NCBI GenBank assembly: GCA_000635535.1
Contig: JFMF01000008.1
Span: forward strand, 1 to 50,331
Direction of reading: 5' to 3'
DNA: 50,331 nt
Source: Prochlorococcus sp. scB243_496M6
GTDB lineage: Bacteria; Cyanobacteriota; Cyanobacteriia; PCC-6307; Cyanobiaceae
Position 1 is the first letter of the stretch; every line of letters begins with the position of its first letter. Below the pieces are notes generated by a model. The model worked only from the letters and a program-made list of their open reading frames with translations, did no database searches and was not told the DNA's origin. Shown here one piece after another: positions 1 to 8,363 of this stretch. A program made the translations under genes and the position numbers.

Positions 1-159
1 TGGAAGATTGCCTCTTGAAGCGTATGCTAAAGCAGATCTATTCTTGTCGGCATCGACTATGCAAACTTTTTTACCTTCAGAATGCCAAACACTAGCAAGG
101 TGAATACTGGTACAGGTCTTGGCCACCCCCCCTTTTTGTCCGCAAACGGTAATGAACAA
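1..159 (-). CDS. Orphan ParA-family ATPase, N-terminal fragment
   Basis: This is the first 53 codons of a P-loop ATPase of the ParA/MinD class; the rest lies beyond the left edge of the window. The deviant Walker A motif KGGVAKT falls at residues 9-15, and the second conserved strand reads VCIVDAD at residues 32-38. ParA-type enzymes position chromosomes, plasmids or large complexes by ATP-driven dimerisation on DNA or membrane. The frame is closed by a stop just upstream and has no ATG or GTG before the Walker motif, so TTG at 157-159 is the likely start (an ATT start a little upstream cannot be excluded). No ParB gene is visible. The family is secure; the cargo is unknown. Confidence 0.85.
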   Translation of the reverse strand, partial: MFITVCGQKGGVAKTCTSIHLASVWHSEGKKVCIVDADKNRSALAYASRGNLP

Positions 160-309
160 TTTTTTATTTTTATTTCTCTTACTTTGGAGAATAATTTCTT
201 AATGTCAAGAGAAATTGATTTTTAATGCTTTAAAACTTATTTTTTGAAATATTTTAAAGAAGTTAACATTTTTAGATAACCTTATAAAGTTCCTTACTGA
301 AATTGGCTA
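160..309. promoter_or_regulatory. Divergent intergenic region between ParA-like and aldo/keto reductase genes
   Basis: This AT-rich stretch separates two divergent genes and should carry promoters for both. I see no convincing -35/-10 pair, operator dyad or small gene in it. The reverse-strand reading frame that starts within the aldo/keto reductase gene and ends here looks non-coding. Confidence 0.4.
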
Positions 310-1272
310 GTGAAGAAAAGAATTGGATTAGGTACGTGGTCTTGGGGGAATAAGCTTTTCTGGAATTACCAATCGAAAAATGACGATGATTTGCGTGAGA
401 CATATAATGAAGCATTACGAAGAGGTTTCGATCTAATTGATACTGCAGATTCTTACGGTACTGGCAATCTTCAGGGTAGAAGTGAATTGTTGATAGGAAA
501 ATTTTTACTAAATACTCCTTCAGCAAAGAAAAAAAGAATTCAAGTAGCAACCAAACTTGCACCTTATCCCTGGAGAATAGGTAACAGAGGTTTTAATAAA
601 CCTTTTTTGAAAAGTTTAGAAAGACTTAATAACAAATTAGATATAGTGCAATTACATTGGTCAACTGCAAAATACAGTCCTTGGCAGGAATTAGGGCTAT
701 TGAATAATCTTTGCGATTTAAAAGATAAAGGCTTTGATTTTCAAATAGGCTTATCAAATATAGGCCCTAATAGATTGATGAAATTAATTAATTTCTTAGC
801 AAAAAGAAATCAGAGCCTAAAGAGTGTTCAAATACAGTTTTCTTTGCTTGCTCCCGATTTAGGAAAACAATATCAAGTAAAAAAAATTTGCAACGAAAAT
901 AATATTGATTTCTTTGCTTATAGTCCTTTGGCCTTTGGAATACTTTGTATTGATCCAGATAAAGAACAGAATAAAGAAAAAAGTTTTATTCGCAATGCAT
1001 TATTTGAAAACTATAAAAAACCAACATATGAATTGCGGAGGTGTTTAAAAAAAATTGCAAATCAAAGATCAGTTTCCCAAGCGCAAGTAGCAATTAATTG
1101 GTGTTGTTATCAAGGAGCTATTCCTCTCGTTGGAATGCGAAAAAAATCTCAAGTTATAGATGTATCGAATGTATTCAAGTGGAATTTAAATAAAAGTGAA
1201 TTTAAAGTACTTCAGGAATTGTCAAAAAAATGTTTAAAAAAAATGCCTAAAAATCCTTTTTCAAGCATTTAA
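310..1272 (+). CDS. Aldo/keto reductase family protein
   Basis: This 320-residue protein is a predicted NAD(P)H-dependent carbonyl reductase with a TIM-barrel fold, probably cytosolic. The catalytic tetrad can be read off: Asp44 and Tyr49 in the DTADSYG segment, Lys82 in ATKLA, and His116 in QLHW. The later SPLAFG and VGMRKKSQV segments match the cofactor-binding part of the family. Length is normal. Translation starts at GTG, residue 1 of MKKRIGLGTWSWG, which aligns with family N-termini. It stands alone, divergent from the ParA-like gene, and its last 12 bases overlap a small reverse gene. The physiological substrate cannot be told from sequence. Confidence 0.9.
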   Translation: MKKRIGLGTWSWGNKLFWNYQSKNDDDLRETYNEALRRGFDLIDTADSYGTGNLQGRSELLIGKFLLNTPSAKKKRIQVATKLAPYPWRIGNRGFNKPFLKSLERLNNKLDIVQLHWSTAKYSPWQELGLLNNLCDLKDKGFDFQIGLSNIGPNRLMKLINFLAKRNQSLKSVQIQFSLLAPDLGKQYQVKKICNENNIDFFAYSPLAFGILCIDPDKEQNKEKSFIRNALFENYKKPTYELRRCLKKIANQRSVSQAQVAINWCCYQGAIPLVGMRKKSQVIDVSNVFKWNLNKSEFKVLQELSKKCLKKMPKNPFSSI

Positions 1273-1416
1273 TGAATTCTTAGCAAGATATTTCTTATTT
1301 TTTTTTATTTGAAAACCACTATTCCATAGTTCATTGGGAAATTTTTGGCCAGTGAATCTAATAACTTTTGGTTTGAGATTTATTATCAAGTCATTCAGTT
1401 TTTTATTAGATTCCAT
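1261..1416 (-). CDS. Possible 51-residue basic protein, unknown
   Basis: An uninterrupted ATG-initiated frame encodes 51 residues, beginning MESNKKLNDLIINL and ending AKNSLNA. It is lysine- and asparagine-rich, has no membrane segment or cysteine, and has a plausible soluble composition including Trp, Pro and Gly. It converges on the aldo/keto reductase gene and overlaps its last 12 bases. No strong ribosome-binding site precedes the ATG, which is common in Prochlorococcus. I do not recognise a family. It could be a chance frame in AT-rich DNA. Confidence 0.4.
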   Translation of the reverse strand: MESNKKLNDLIINLKPKVIRFTGQKFPNELWNSGFQIKKNKKYLAKNSLNA

Positions 1417-1570
1417 TTTGCAAGATTCGATTTTTTAATAAGATAAATTAATTTAAAACTTATTTTCTCAGTATTTATACTTATAAAATTAAAAAAATTC
1501 TTTTTAATACAAGCATTTGCAGCAATATTTACAAACTAGTAAATTATCTATTACAACTTCTTAGTTATTT

Positions 1571-1597
1571 TAAAAAAGTGGAGTCCTTCCAGACTCC
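1571..1597 (-). terminator. Rho-independent terminator of the tmRNA precursor
   Basis: On the reverse strand GGAGTC and GACTCC pair around the loop TGGAAG (1580-1597), followed after AC by a run of six T (1572-1577). This is a classic intrinsic terminator. It lies directly downstream of the tmRNA coding piece and fits the 3' end of the precursor transcript. Confidence 0.75.
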
Positions 1598-1845
1598 TCG
1601 TATCATTTGGTTGATAAGGCTGATATAACCCCATCTCCTTTAGGATCAAGCAGCAACTGGTGCTGTTTGACGGGAGAAACTAACGATTTTGTTAGCATTT
1701 GTGTTTTTGCTCTAACCGAGCCGGCTTCAGTCACCTTCCTTATGCCCCGTCGAAACCATTACAACCCCAATACAAATAGTGGAGTTGAGCGGAATCGAAC
1801 CGCTGTCCGAAACATCGGTTGAGATCACCTAGTCCAATTGGACAT
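1580..1845 (-). ncRNA. ssrA: Transfer-messenger RNA, circularly permuted (two-piece)
   Basis: The gene is permuted. Reading the reverse strand, the 3' acceptor part comes first: a T-arm GCGG-TTCGATT-CCGC near 1790-1804, then CAACTCC and discriminator A ending at 1780. A short spacer (1769-1779) follows. The 5' part then begins GGGGTTGTAATGG at 1768. GGGGUUG pairs with CAACUCC to give a seven-pair acceptor stem with the G3-U70 wobble that marks alanine tRNAs; CCA is not encoded. The tag frame runs from the GCT resume codon at 1694-1696 to TGA at 1646-1648 and encodes ANKIVSFSRQTAPVAA. tmRNA rescues stalled ribosomes and tags products for proteolysis. Processing should remove the spacer and leave two paired RNAs. 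The outer 5' end of the acceptor piece is approximate; a perfect palindrome GTCCAATTGGAC at 1832-1843 lies near it. Confidence 0.95.
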
Positions 1846-1903
1846 TTATATTCTGACAGGCAAAATGGTTATTGAATAGTTTTTTTATTAAGTTTTATCG
1901 TAT

Positions 1904-3028
1904 ATGAATGTAGTGGCATCATCTCCGGAGGGACTTGAGAAATCTTTAGCAGAAGAAATTTCAAATTTAGGCGGCTTTAATATTAATACTTATAAAAGAT
2001 TTATTAATTTTGAATGTAATTTTGAAACTTTTTATAGAGTTCATTTCTATTCCAGATTAGCTTTTCGTTTTTATAGAGAAATTGCAAGTTTTAATTGCTA
2101 TGACAAGGAATCCTTATATGCGGGGGTTAGAGATTCATTTGATTGGTTAAATTGGTTGCACTTTGATAAAACGTTTAATGTTCAAGTAACTGGGCGAACA
2201 TCTTCTTTAAGTCATACTCATTTCACAGCTCTTGAAGTAAAAAATTCTATAACTGATTTGCAACAGGCAGTTTGGAATAAAAGATCAAATATTTCTCTAG
2301 ATAATCCTGATTTTATAATTCATCTTCATTTAAATAATAATAAAGCAATTCTCAGTCTTCAAAGCAGCGTAGAAAGCTTACACAAAAGAGGCTATAGACC
2401 CGCTATTGGAAATGCTCCATTAAAAGAAAATTTAGCTTCTGGATTGATAAATATGACTCAATGGAATGGCAAAGTTCCATTAATAGATTTTATGTGTGGC
2501 TCGGGTACTTTTTTAATTGAGGCAGTCAACCAATTCCTTGGAGTTCCAATAAATATTGATCAAGTATATCTTTTTGAAAATTGGTTGGACTTTAGAAAAG
2601 ATATTTATCTTAATGAAAAAAATAAGGCAAAAAATAAAATTATAAATTATGAAAAATTACCAACAATAATAGGTTGTGAAATTAATAAAAAGGTTTTTGA
2701 GCAGGCGAATGTAAACATATCATTAGCTGGACTCGAAAATTATATTGAGCTTATAAATAATGATTTTTTAGCACTCCAATTAAGTTGCACACCTGGGATA
2801 ATCATATGTAATCCTCCATACGGCAAAAAATTAGGCGATGAAAATGAATTGATTTGTTTATATGAACAAATGGGAATCTACCTGAAGAACAATTTTTCAG
2901 GTTGGGAATTTTGGCTGCTAAGTGGAAATCCAAAACTAACAAAATATTTGAAAATGAAATCTTCATTGAAAATTCCCGTTAGCAATGGGGGAATAGATTG
3001 TAGATGGATAAAGTACTTAATAAGGTAA
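1904..3028 (+). CDS. THUMP-domain RNA N2-guanine methyltransferase (RlmL/Trm14-like)
   Basis: This 374-residue SAM-dependent methyltransferase probably modifies guanine N2 in rRNA or tRNA in the cytosol. The N-terminal ~165 residues resemble the ferredoxin-like/THUMP RNA-binding region. A Rossmann methyltransferase domain follows, with motif I DFMCGSGTF at 195-203 and catalytic motif IV NPPYG at 303-307. E. coli RlmL is much longer and has a second (RlmK) methyltransferase module, which is absent here, as in many bacteria. Such proteins are often labelled N6-adenine DNA methylases, but the THUMP region argues for RNA. It converges with the holin-like gene, leaving one base between stop codons. 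The exact modified base is not determinable. Confidence 0.85.
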   Translation: MNVVASSPEGLEKSLAEEISNLGGFNINTYKRFINFECNFETFYRVHFYSRLAFRFYREIASFNCYDKESLYAGVRDSFDWLNWLHFDKTFNVQVTGRTSSLSHTHFTALEVKNSITDLQQAVWNKRSNISLDNPDFIIHLHLNNNKAILSLQSSVESLHKRGYRPAIGNAPLKENLASGLINMTQWNGKVPLIDFMCGSGTFLIEAVNQFLGVPINIDQVYLFENWLDFRKDIYLNEKNKAKNKIINYEKLPTIIGCEINKKVFEQANVNISLAGLENYIELINNDFLALQLSCTPGIIICNPPYGKKLGDENELICLYEQMGIYLKNNFSGWEFWLLSGNPKLTKYLKMKSSLKIPVSNGGIDCRWIKYLIR

Positions 3029-3029
3029 T

Positions 3030-3431
3030 TTATTTTTTGCCTAAAACTGCCTTTGTTGTCTTGCCTAAACCCTCAAATGTTTGAGGAAGATAAGGCCCTT
3101 TAGCTAATTTTCCTCCAAGCTTCAAACTTAAGCCAGCAAGAAATAAATCGATAAATATTATGAGTAATAAATTATATTCAATATTCCAGTTATTATATTT
3201 CGTTAGAAAAAGATAAAAAATAATATGGATGAAAATTAGTACTAATAATAATAATGTACTGCCAATTGCCAAAAATATTCCACCACTAATTAATCTTCTT
3301 TTTTCTCTATCTACTTCTTGAAGAGCTATTCTTACATGCAAATCCATCACTGAACTTGCGATCGCTGAAATTCTCGAGGCCGTACTTGCAAAGTTTTTAT
3401 TTTTTGGTTTTTCCATATTATTTTCTGCCAC
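3030..3431 (-). CDS. Holin superfamily III-like (DUF1469/PF07332) membrane protein
   Basis: This 133-residue protein has a charged amphipathic N-terminus, two hydrophobic segments at about residues 50-75 and 85-105, and a basic C-terminus. That layout fits the actinobacteriophage-holin III/DUF1469 family found widely in cyanobacteria. No phage genes are near, so a lytic role is unlikely; the family is better seen as a membrane-associated housekeeping protein of unknown function. The start chosen overlaps the end of the upstream DUF883-like gene by 14 bases; an in-frame ATG five codons later would nearly remove the overlap. The overlap suggests translational coupling with that gene. Confidence 0.7.
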   Translation of the reverse strand: MAENNMEKPKNKNFASTASRISAIASSVMDLHVRIALQEVDREKRRLISGGIFLAIGSTLLLLVLIFIHIIFYLFLTKYNNWNIEYNLLLIIFIDLFLAGLSLKLGGKLAKGPYLPQTFEGLGKTTKAVLGKK

Positions 3432-3879
3432 TGTTAAGGAGAGTTCCTATTAGTAAACCAATACCAGCCGCAATAGCAATAGATAATAGTGGTTTTTTTC
3501 TTATTGGATTTTCTATTTTTGGTCTAAGTGTATTGTTAAGTTCTTCTAATAATTCTTCTAATTGACTTTCGATAGGTTCAATTTTTTCTGATATTTCCCA
3601 ATTGTTTTCTCTTATTGAATCAATGATTTCAAATAGTTGGCTTTTTATTCCAATTACTGAGGTTCCACTATGGCTAGCTATTACTTCAACTAAATCATCA
3701 ATACTCCCTTTTGTAGCTTCAATGGTTTGTTGTGTAATGTTAGGCCATTTTTCTTTTATTAAAGGTATTAAATTATCAATTTTTTCAAGTAACCATTTTT
3801 CCGAAATAACTTCTTTTTCAGGAAGATCAGAGTTATTTTCTTTTTCTTCTACTTCTTTGGGAGGATGGTAAGTCTCCAT
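3418..3879 (-). CDS. DUF883/ElaB-YqjD-like C-tail-anchored membrane protein
   Basis: This 153-residue acidic protein has a long helical, coiled-coil-prone N-terminal part and ends with a single glycine-rich transmembrane segment, about residues 129-148 (LLSIAIAAGIGLLIGTLL), plus a short basic tail. The layout matches the ElaB/YqjD (DUF883) family, whose E. coli members sit in the inner membrane and can associate with ribosomes. It is the first gene of a two-gene reverse operon with the holin-like gene. The architecture is clear; family membership rests on it and on the IRKKPLLSIAIAAGIG junction, so I am only moderately sure. The cellular role is unknown. Confidence 0.6.
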   Translation of the reverse strand: METYHPPKEVEEKENNSDLPEKEVISEKWLLEKIDNLIPLIKEKWPNITQQTIEATKGSIDDLVEVIASHSGTSVIGIKSQLFEIIDSIRENNWEISEKIEPIESQLEELLEELNNTLRPKIENPIRKKPLLSIAIAAGIGLLIGTLLNSGRK

Positions 3880-4067
3880 TATTTAAACTTATTTATTTTA
3901 AGATTAGACCCTATTTCTTAATTTGGAACCCTTATCTAAAGAATTGTTCGATTTATATAGAATAAAAACATATAAAAGTTTATTTACATTTTATTTATCT
4001 AGTCAGTTCTGCAAGAAGGTTTTGTTAAGCTATTACTGAATTTATTAAATGAGTTTAAATTTTCATC

Positions 4068-4205
4068 ATGGATATTACATTTGCATCCTTAATTTTTGCA
4101 TCTCGCACAATCCCTACAGATTTTGGATTAGTAGCTGCAGCTATCGCTGGAGCTGGAAGTTTGCTATTCATTGCTTTAAGATTTGTACCTGATTCAGGTA
4201 ATTAA
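4068..4205 (+). CDS. 45-residue single-span membrane protein, unknown
   Basis: An ATG-initiated frame of 45 residues starts MDITFASLIFASRTIPTDFG and carries one hydrophobic glycine/alanine-rich segment at about residues 17-38, ending VPDSGN. Size and layout resemble low-molecular-weight photosystem or cytochrome b6f subunits, but I could not match it to PsaM, PsaI, PsbY, Psb30, PetL or PetN. The upstream 188 bases are free of genes and could hold its promoter. The coherent transmembrane sequence and clean stop argue for a real gene. Function is not assigned. Confidence 0.6.
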   Translation: MDITFASLIFASRTIPTDFGLVAAAIAGAGSLLFIALRFVPDSGN

Positions 4206-4288
4206 ATAACAGGAACCATCTTTAATAAAATATATCTTTATCTCAACTTTGTTTTGAAAATAGTTTCGGTTTATTTATCAGTTAGATA

Positions 4289-4651
4289 ATGAATAAATGG
4301 GTTTTGCTTGAACATAAAGTTTTTTCTGCTAACTCGTTTAATATTCATTATGATTTTCTTGTTGAAAATGGCATAGATTGTTTAACTTGGAAATTTTTTA
4401 AACTACCTTTGTTAAATCAAGCTTCTATAGAAATTATTAAGCAGCCAAATCATAGACTTGTATGGTTATCTCGGATAGAACATGAACTTTCTGATAATAG
4501 AGGGTTTGTAAAAAGAATTGATCATGGAATATTTAAAAGTGTTTCTGATAAATTGGACTCTGAACATTATAGATTCATTTTGGATGGTGAACTTCTTTAT
4601 GGCTTGTTTGAAATTTCAGCTAATTCTTGCCGATTGAGCAAAAGTGATTAA
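4289..4651 (+). CDS. LigD phosphoesterase-domain-like protein (PF13298 type)
   Basis: This 120-residue stand-alone protein resembles the N-terminal 3'-phosphoesterase domain of bacterial DNA ligase D. Recognisable parts are the opening WVLLEH at 4-9, the HYDFLVENG block at 20-28, the NHRLVWL strand, and the conserved glycine turn NRGFVKRIDHGIF. In active LigD enzymes the core reads HYDxRxE; here the arginine position is leucine, so 3'-end trimming activity is doubtful. No ligase, primase-polymerase or Ku gene is nearby. It sits upstream of smc in the same direction with an 82-base gap. A DNA-end or nucleotide-binding role is possible, but inferred only from the fold. Confidence 0.6.
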   Translation: MNKWVLLEHKVFSANSFNIHYDFLVENGIDCLTWKFFKLPLLNQASIEIIKQPNHRLVWLSRIEHELSDNRGFVKRIDHGIFKSVSDKLDSEHYRFILDGELLYGLFEISANSCRLSKSD

Positions 4652-4733
4652 TACTCATTTATCAATAAACGTAATATTCCTATTGAGAATTTTTGCAAAT
4701 TAGTTATTCTTATTTAGCTATTGAGACTTGAGA

Positions 4734-7700
4734 GTGGTACATATCAATCAGGTCGAGTTTGAAAATTTTAAATCTTTTGGGGGAAATGTAAAAATACCTC
4801 TTGAAGAAGGTTTTACGGTGGTTACGGGTCCTAACGGTTCTGGGAAAAGTAATATTTTAGATGGAATTTTATTTTGTTTAGGTCTAGCTAATAGTAGAGG
4901 TATGAGGGCTGAAAGATTACCAGATCTAATAAATAACTCTAAAGTTAAAGAGGGTAAGTCATCAGAAACATCTGTATCGGTAAAATTTAATATTCAAGAT
5001 TGGTCTCCCAGAGAGGACCTTCCGCCTTTGGAACTAGAAGAAGAAGAAATTGCCCTTAATAAAGGTCAAAAAGAATGGTTAGTTTCTAGAAAATTAAGGC
5101 TTATGCCAGGTGGTTCTTATGCTTCTACTTATACTTCTGATGGAAAACAATGTACCTTGCAACAAATACAGAGAATATTAAGAGATATCAGTGTTGATCC
5201 TGAGGGCAGCAATGTTGTTATGCAGGGTGATGTAACAAGAATAGTATCAATGAATAATAAGGAGAGGAGAAATCTTATTGATGAATTAGCAGGAGTCGCA
5301 CTTTTTGATACAAGAATAGAACAAACTAATGCAAAATTAAATGACGTTTTCGAAAGACAAGAAAGATGTGAAATTTTAGAAAATGAATTGCAATCTAGTA
5401 AAAATAAGCTTGAAAAAGAATGTGAAAAAGCAAAGCGATATAAAGAGTTAAAGGCAAAACTATTTCAAATAACAGAATTAGAGAAAGTTCTTATTTTTGA
5501 AAAACAAGTTAAGCATGTTGAATCTATAGAAAAAAAAGAAAGTGAAATTGAAAAAAATAAAATCTTATTTAATAAACAAAAAGAATCTATTAGTAAAGAA
5601 ATATCAGTTTTAGAAAATGATTTGAAAATACTTGTTGATGAGCTTAAGGAGAAAGGAGAGGATAAATTGATAAAAGTTAATTCTGATATTGGAAGTATTA
5701 ACTCTAGCTTGAGAGAACTAGATAGGGTATCAATTCTCAATAAAGAAGAAGGCATTAAATTACAAAAACAGAGAGATGAAATTGCAATTTCTAAGAGGAA
5801 TATCGAGTCAGAAAAGATGAGAGAAGAAAATTTCGATGATAATTTTTTAAATCAATTGAACTTGCAAATTGATGATCTCACTTTAAAACACAAACTATCC
5901 AGAAAAAAACTTTCTGATGCGGCTGGAGAATCTGGAGAATTCTCAAAACAAAGTATCAAATTAAATGCTGAGCTTGAAAGTATAAAAAATCAAATTAGTC
6001 CTTTGGAAATAAAAAAAAGGAAAATTGAAGAAGAAACTATTCAAAATAATATTCAAAAAGATGAGATATTGTCACAGATCGAATCCTTAGACTTAGAAAA
6101 GCAGAAACTTTTTCAGGGAAATCAAAGAAAAAAAGAGACATTCGATACAAAGAATAAAAACTTGGCAAGTAATAGCGCAGAAATTAATTCTTTAAAAAAT
6201 GAAATCGATTTATTAATTAAAACTAAATCAAGGCTAAATAACGAGCAATTAAGGCTTGAAAAGGATTTATCTAGATTAGAAAGCAGGAAGGAAGCTTTAA
6301 ACGAATCTAGAGGTTCATATGCTCTCAGAATTCTCTTAGAGGCTGGGTTAGAGGGTATACATGGTTATGTAGCTCAACTTGGAGAGGTCAGTGAGAAAAA
6401 TAGATATGCATTAGAAATTGCTGCTGGAAATAGGTTAGGACAAATTGTTGTTGATAATGATCATATTGCTGCAAAAGCAATTGAAATTCTTAAAAAGAAG
6501 AAAGCGGGAAGATTAACTTTTTTACCTTTAAATAGAATTAAAAGTCAAAAAAAGAATTATGCAATTTCAAGATTTGAAAATAACAGGGAGAATGGATTTA
6601 TTGATAAAGCAATTAATCTAATTACTTTTGATGAAGTTTATTCAGATGTTTTTCAATATGTTTTTGGAGATACTTTGGTTTTTGCAGACTTATCCTCAGC
6701 TAGATTATCTACACAAAAAAATAGGTTGGTTACCTTAAGTGGCGAATTATTAGAAGCAAGTGGTGCTATTACAGGAGGCAGTATGTTAAATAAAGATTTG
6801 GCTTATAGGTTTGGAATTAATAATGATATTGATGATTCCAGTCCTATAAAAGAAAGATTATTAATTATCGAAGAAGCTTTAAAAGAGTCAAATAATGAAT
6901 TGATATTAAAAAATAATAGATTTAGTATATTAAATTCTAACCGCAGTCAAATAATTGAGGATTGTGCCTCATTTAATAAAGAAATTGAAGTAAATCAAGA
7001 TTCTCTTAAAGTTGTCTCGCAAAGAATTGAGGACTGTAATTCGAGATTAAATAAAGTTGATACTGCTAATAATTTCTTAGTTAAAGAGTTAGGTCATTTA
7101 AAAAATCAATTGAAGCCTTATCATGATAAGTTTCATCAACTACAAACTATTCAAAAGGCAAATTATGAAAAAAATCAAAAATCATCATTAATAGCTTTTA
7201 ATGACGATTTTAATAATCTTGATAAAAAACTTGAATTACTTATTAAAGAGAGAAATACATTACTAGATAAAAAGAATCAATTTGCTTTAAATAAAGAGCG
7301 TATCAATAATTCATTAAAAATTACTTTACTACAAGAAAAAAACTTGCAGGAATCTATTAAACAACTCGCAATTGCTCATAGTGAATGGATAGAAAAAAGA
7401 GAACAATTTAAAAAAGAGCTTTCAGATCTCGATAATCAAAAAAATTCTCTAGAGAAGAATTTAGGTTTATTGAGAAGGAAAAGAGATGAATTAAACTCTT
7501 CAATTTCAAATAAAAGGCAAGAATATAATAACTATTTGTTAAAGCTTGAATATCTTGAACGGGATATGCATTCCCTTAAAGAAGAGATGAGGAGCGAGAA
7601 AATAAAATTAGAAAATTATAAAAAAGATCTACCTAATCCTTCCCCGGAGTTTGGAGAATATGAAGGGAAGAGTCTTGAATCATTGCAATCAGAAATTTCG

Positions 7701-8318
7701 ATTATAAATGCAAAACTAGAAAGCTTAGAACCTGTCAATATGTTGGCTCTTGATGAACTAGAAGAATTAATTGAGAGATTAAATGGTTTGCGAGAAAAAT
7801 TAGAAATTCTATCTAATGAAAGATCTGAATTATTGCTGAGAATAGAAACTGTATCTACGATGCGTCAAGAAGCTTTTATGCAAGCATTTACAGAAGTTGA
7901 TAGACATTTTAGAGAAATTTTTGCAAATTTATCTGATGGAGATGGATTTCTTCAACTTGAAAATCCTAATTCTCCTTTAGAAGGAGGATTAACTTTAGTG
8001 GCTCATCCCAAGGGAAAAAATGTCAGAAGATTAGCGTCTATGTCAGGTGGTGAAAAATCGTTAACTGCTTTAAGTTTTTTATTTGCTTTGCAAAAGTATA
8101 AGCCTTCACCTTTTTATGCATTAGACGAGGTTGATAGTTTTTTAGATGGTATTAATGTTGAAAGGTTGTCAAAACTAATATCAAATCAGTCATCAAATGC
8201 TCAATTTATAGTCGTTAGTCATAGAAGGCCTATGATAAGTGCATCTGAACGAACAATTGGGGTTGCGCAAGCAAGAGGTGCTAATACTCAAGTTCTTGGG
8301 TTACCAAATGCTGCATAA
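4734..8318 (+). CDS. smc: Chromosome segregation ATPase SMC
   Basis: SMC dimers clamp and extrude DNA to organise and segregate the chromosome, normally with ScpA and ScpB, which are not in this window. The 1194-residue protein has Walker A GPNGSGKS at 32-39, long coiled coils to about 535, a hinge region around 538-690, a return coiled coil, the signature SMSGGEK near 1103-1109, Walker B FYALDEVD near 1127-1134, and a VSHRR switch-histidine region near 1161. Length is normal. A TTG two codons upstream also keeps the frame open, but GTG at 4734 gives MVHINQVEFENFKSFGG, which matches cyanobacterial SMC N-termini. The PRC-barrel gene follows after 45 bases. Confidence 0.95.
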   Translation: MVHINQVEFENFKSFGGNVKIPLEEGFTVVTGPNGSGKSNILDGILFCLGLANSRGMRAERLPDLINNSKVKEGKSSETSVSVKFNIQDWSPREDLPPLELEEEEIALNKGQKEWLVSRKLRLMPGGSYASTYTSDGKQCTLQQIQRILRDISVDPEGSNVVMQGDVTRIVSMNNKERRNLIDELAGVALFDTRIEQTNAKLNDVFERQERCEILENELQSSKNKLEKECEKAKRYKELKAKLFQITELEKVLIFEKQVKHVESIEKKESEIEKNKILFNKQKESISKEISVLENDLKILVDELKEKGEDKLIKVNSDIGSINSSLRELDRVSILNKEEGIKLQKQRDEIAISKRNIESEKMREENFDDNFLNQLNLQIDDLTLKHKLSRKKLSDAAGESGEFSKQSIKLNAELESIKNQISPLEIKKRKIEEETIQNNIQKDEILSQIESLDLEKQKLFQGNQRKKETFDTKNKNLASNSAEINSLKNEIDLLIKTKSRLNNEQLRLEKDLSRLESRKEALNESRGSYALRILLEAGLEGIHGYVAQLGEVSEKNRYALEIAAGNRLGQIVVDNDHIAAKAIEILKKKKAGRLTFLPLNRIKSQKKNYAISRFENNRENGFIDKAINLITFDEVYSDVFQYVFGDTLVFADLSSARLSTQKNRLVTLSGELLEASGAITGGSMLNKDLAYRFGINNDIDDSSPIKERLLIIEEALKESNNELILKNNRFSILNSNRSQIIEDCASFNKEIEVNQDSLKVVSQRIEDCNSRLNKVDTANNFLVKELGHLKNQLKPYHDKFHQLQTIQKANYEKNQKSSLIAFNDDFNNLDKKLELLIKERNTLLDKKNQFALNKERINNSLKITLLQEKNLQESIKQLAIAHSEWIEKREQFKKELSDLDNQKNSLEKNLGLLRRKRDELNSSISNKRQEYNNYLLKLEYLERDMHSLKEEMRSEKIKLENYKKDLPNPSPEFGEYEGKSLESLQSEISIINAKLESLEPVNMLALDELEELIERLNGLREKLEILSNERSELLLRIETVSTMRQEAFMQAFTEVDRHFREIFANLSDGDGFLQLENPNSPLEGGLTLVAHPKGKNVRRLASMSGGEKSLTALSFLFALQKYKPSPFYALDEVDSFLDGINVERLSKLISNQSSNAQFIVVSHRRPMISASERTIGVAQARGANTQVLGLPNAA

Positions 8319-8363
8319 ACACACTTTTTTAAATTTATACGTCAGAATGATAAAAAGAAATTT

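Noticed and set aside
1607..1822. 71-aa forward reading frame over the tmRNA region
   Set aside because: It is the complement of the permuted ssrA gene; the sequence is explained by conserved RNA structure and the tag frame on the other strand.
3030..3879. Prophage remnant suggested by the holin-like protein
   Set aside because: No endolysin, integrase, structural genes or att repeats nearby; the family is common in cyanobacterial chromosomes.
4049..4067. Earlier ATG upstream of the 45-aa gene
   Set aside because: It is in a different frame and gives a cysteine- and tyrosine-rich sequence without membrane pattern.
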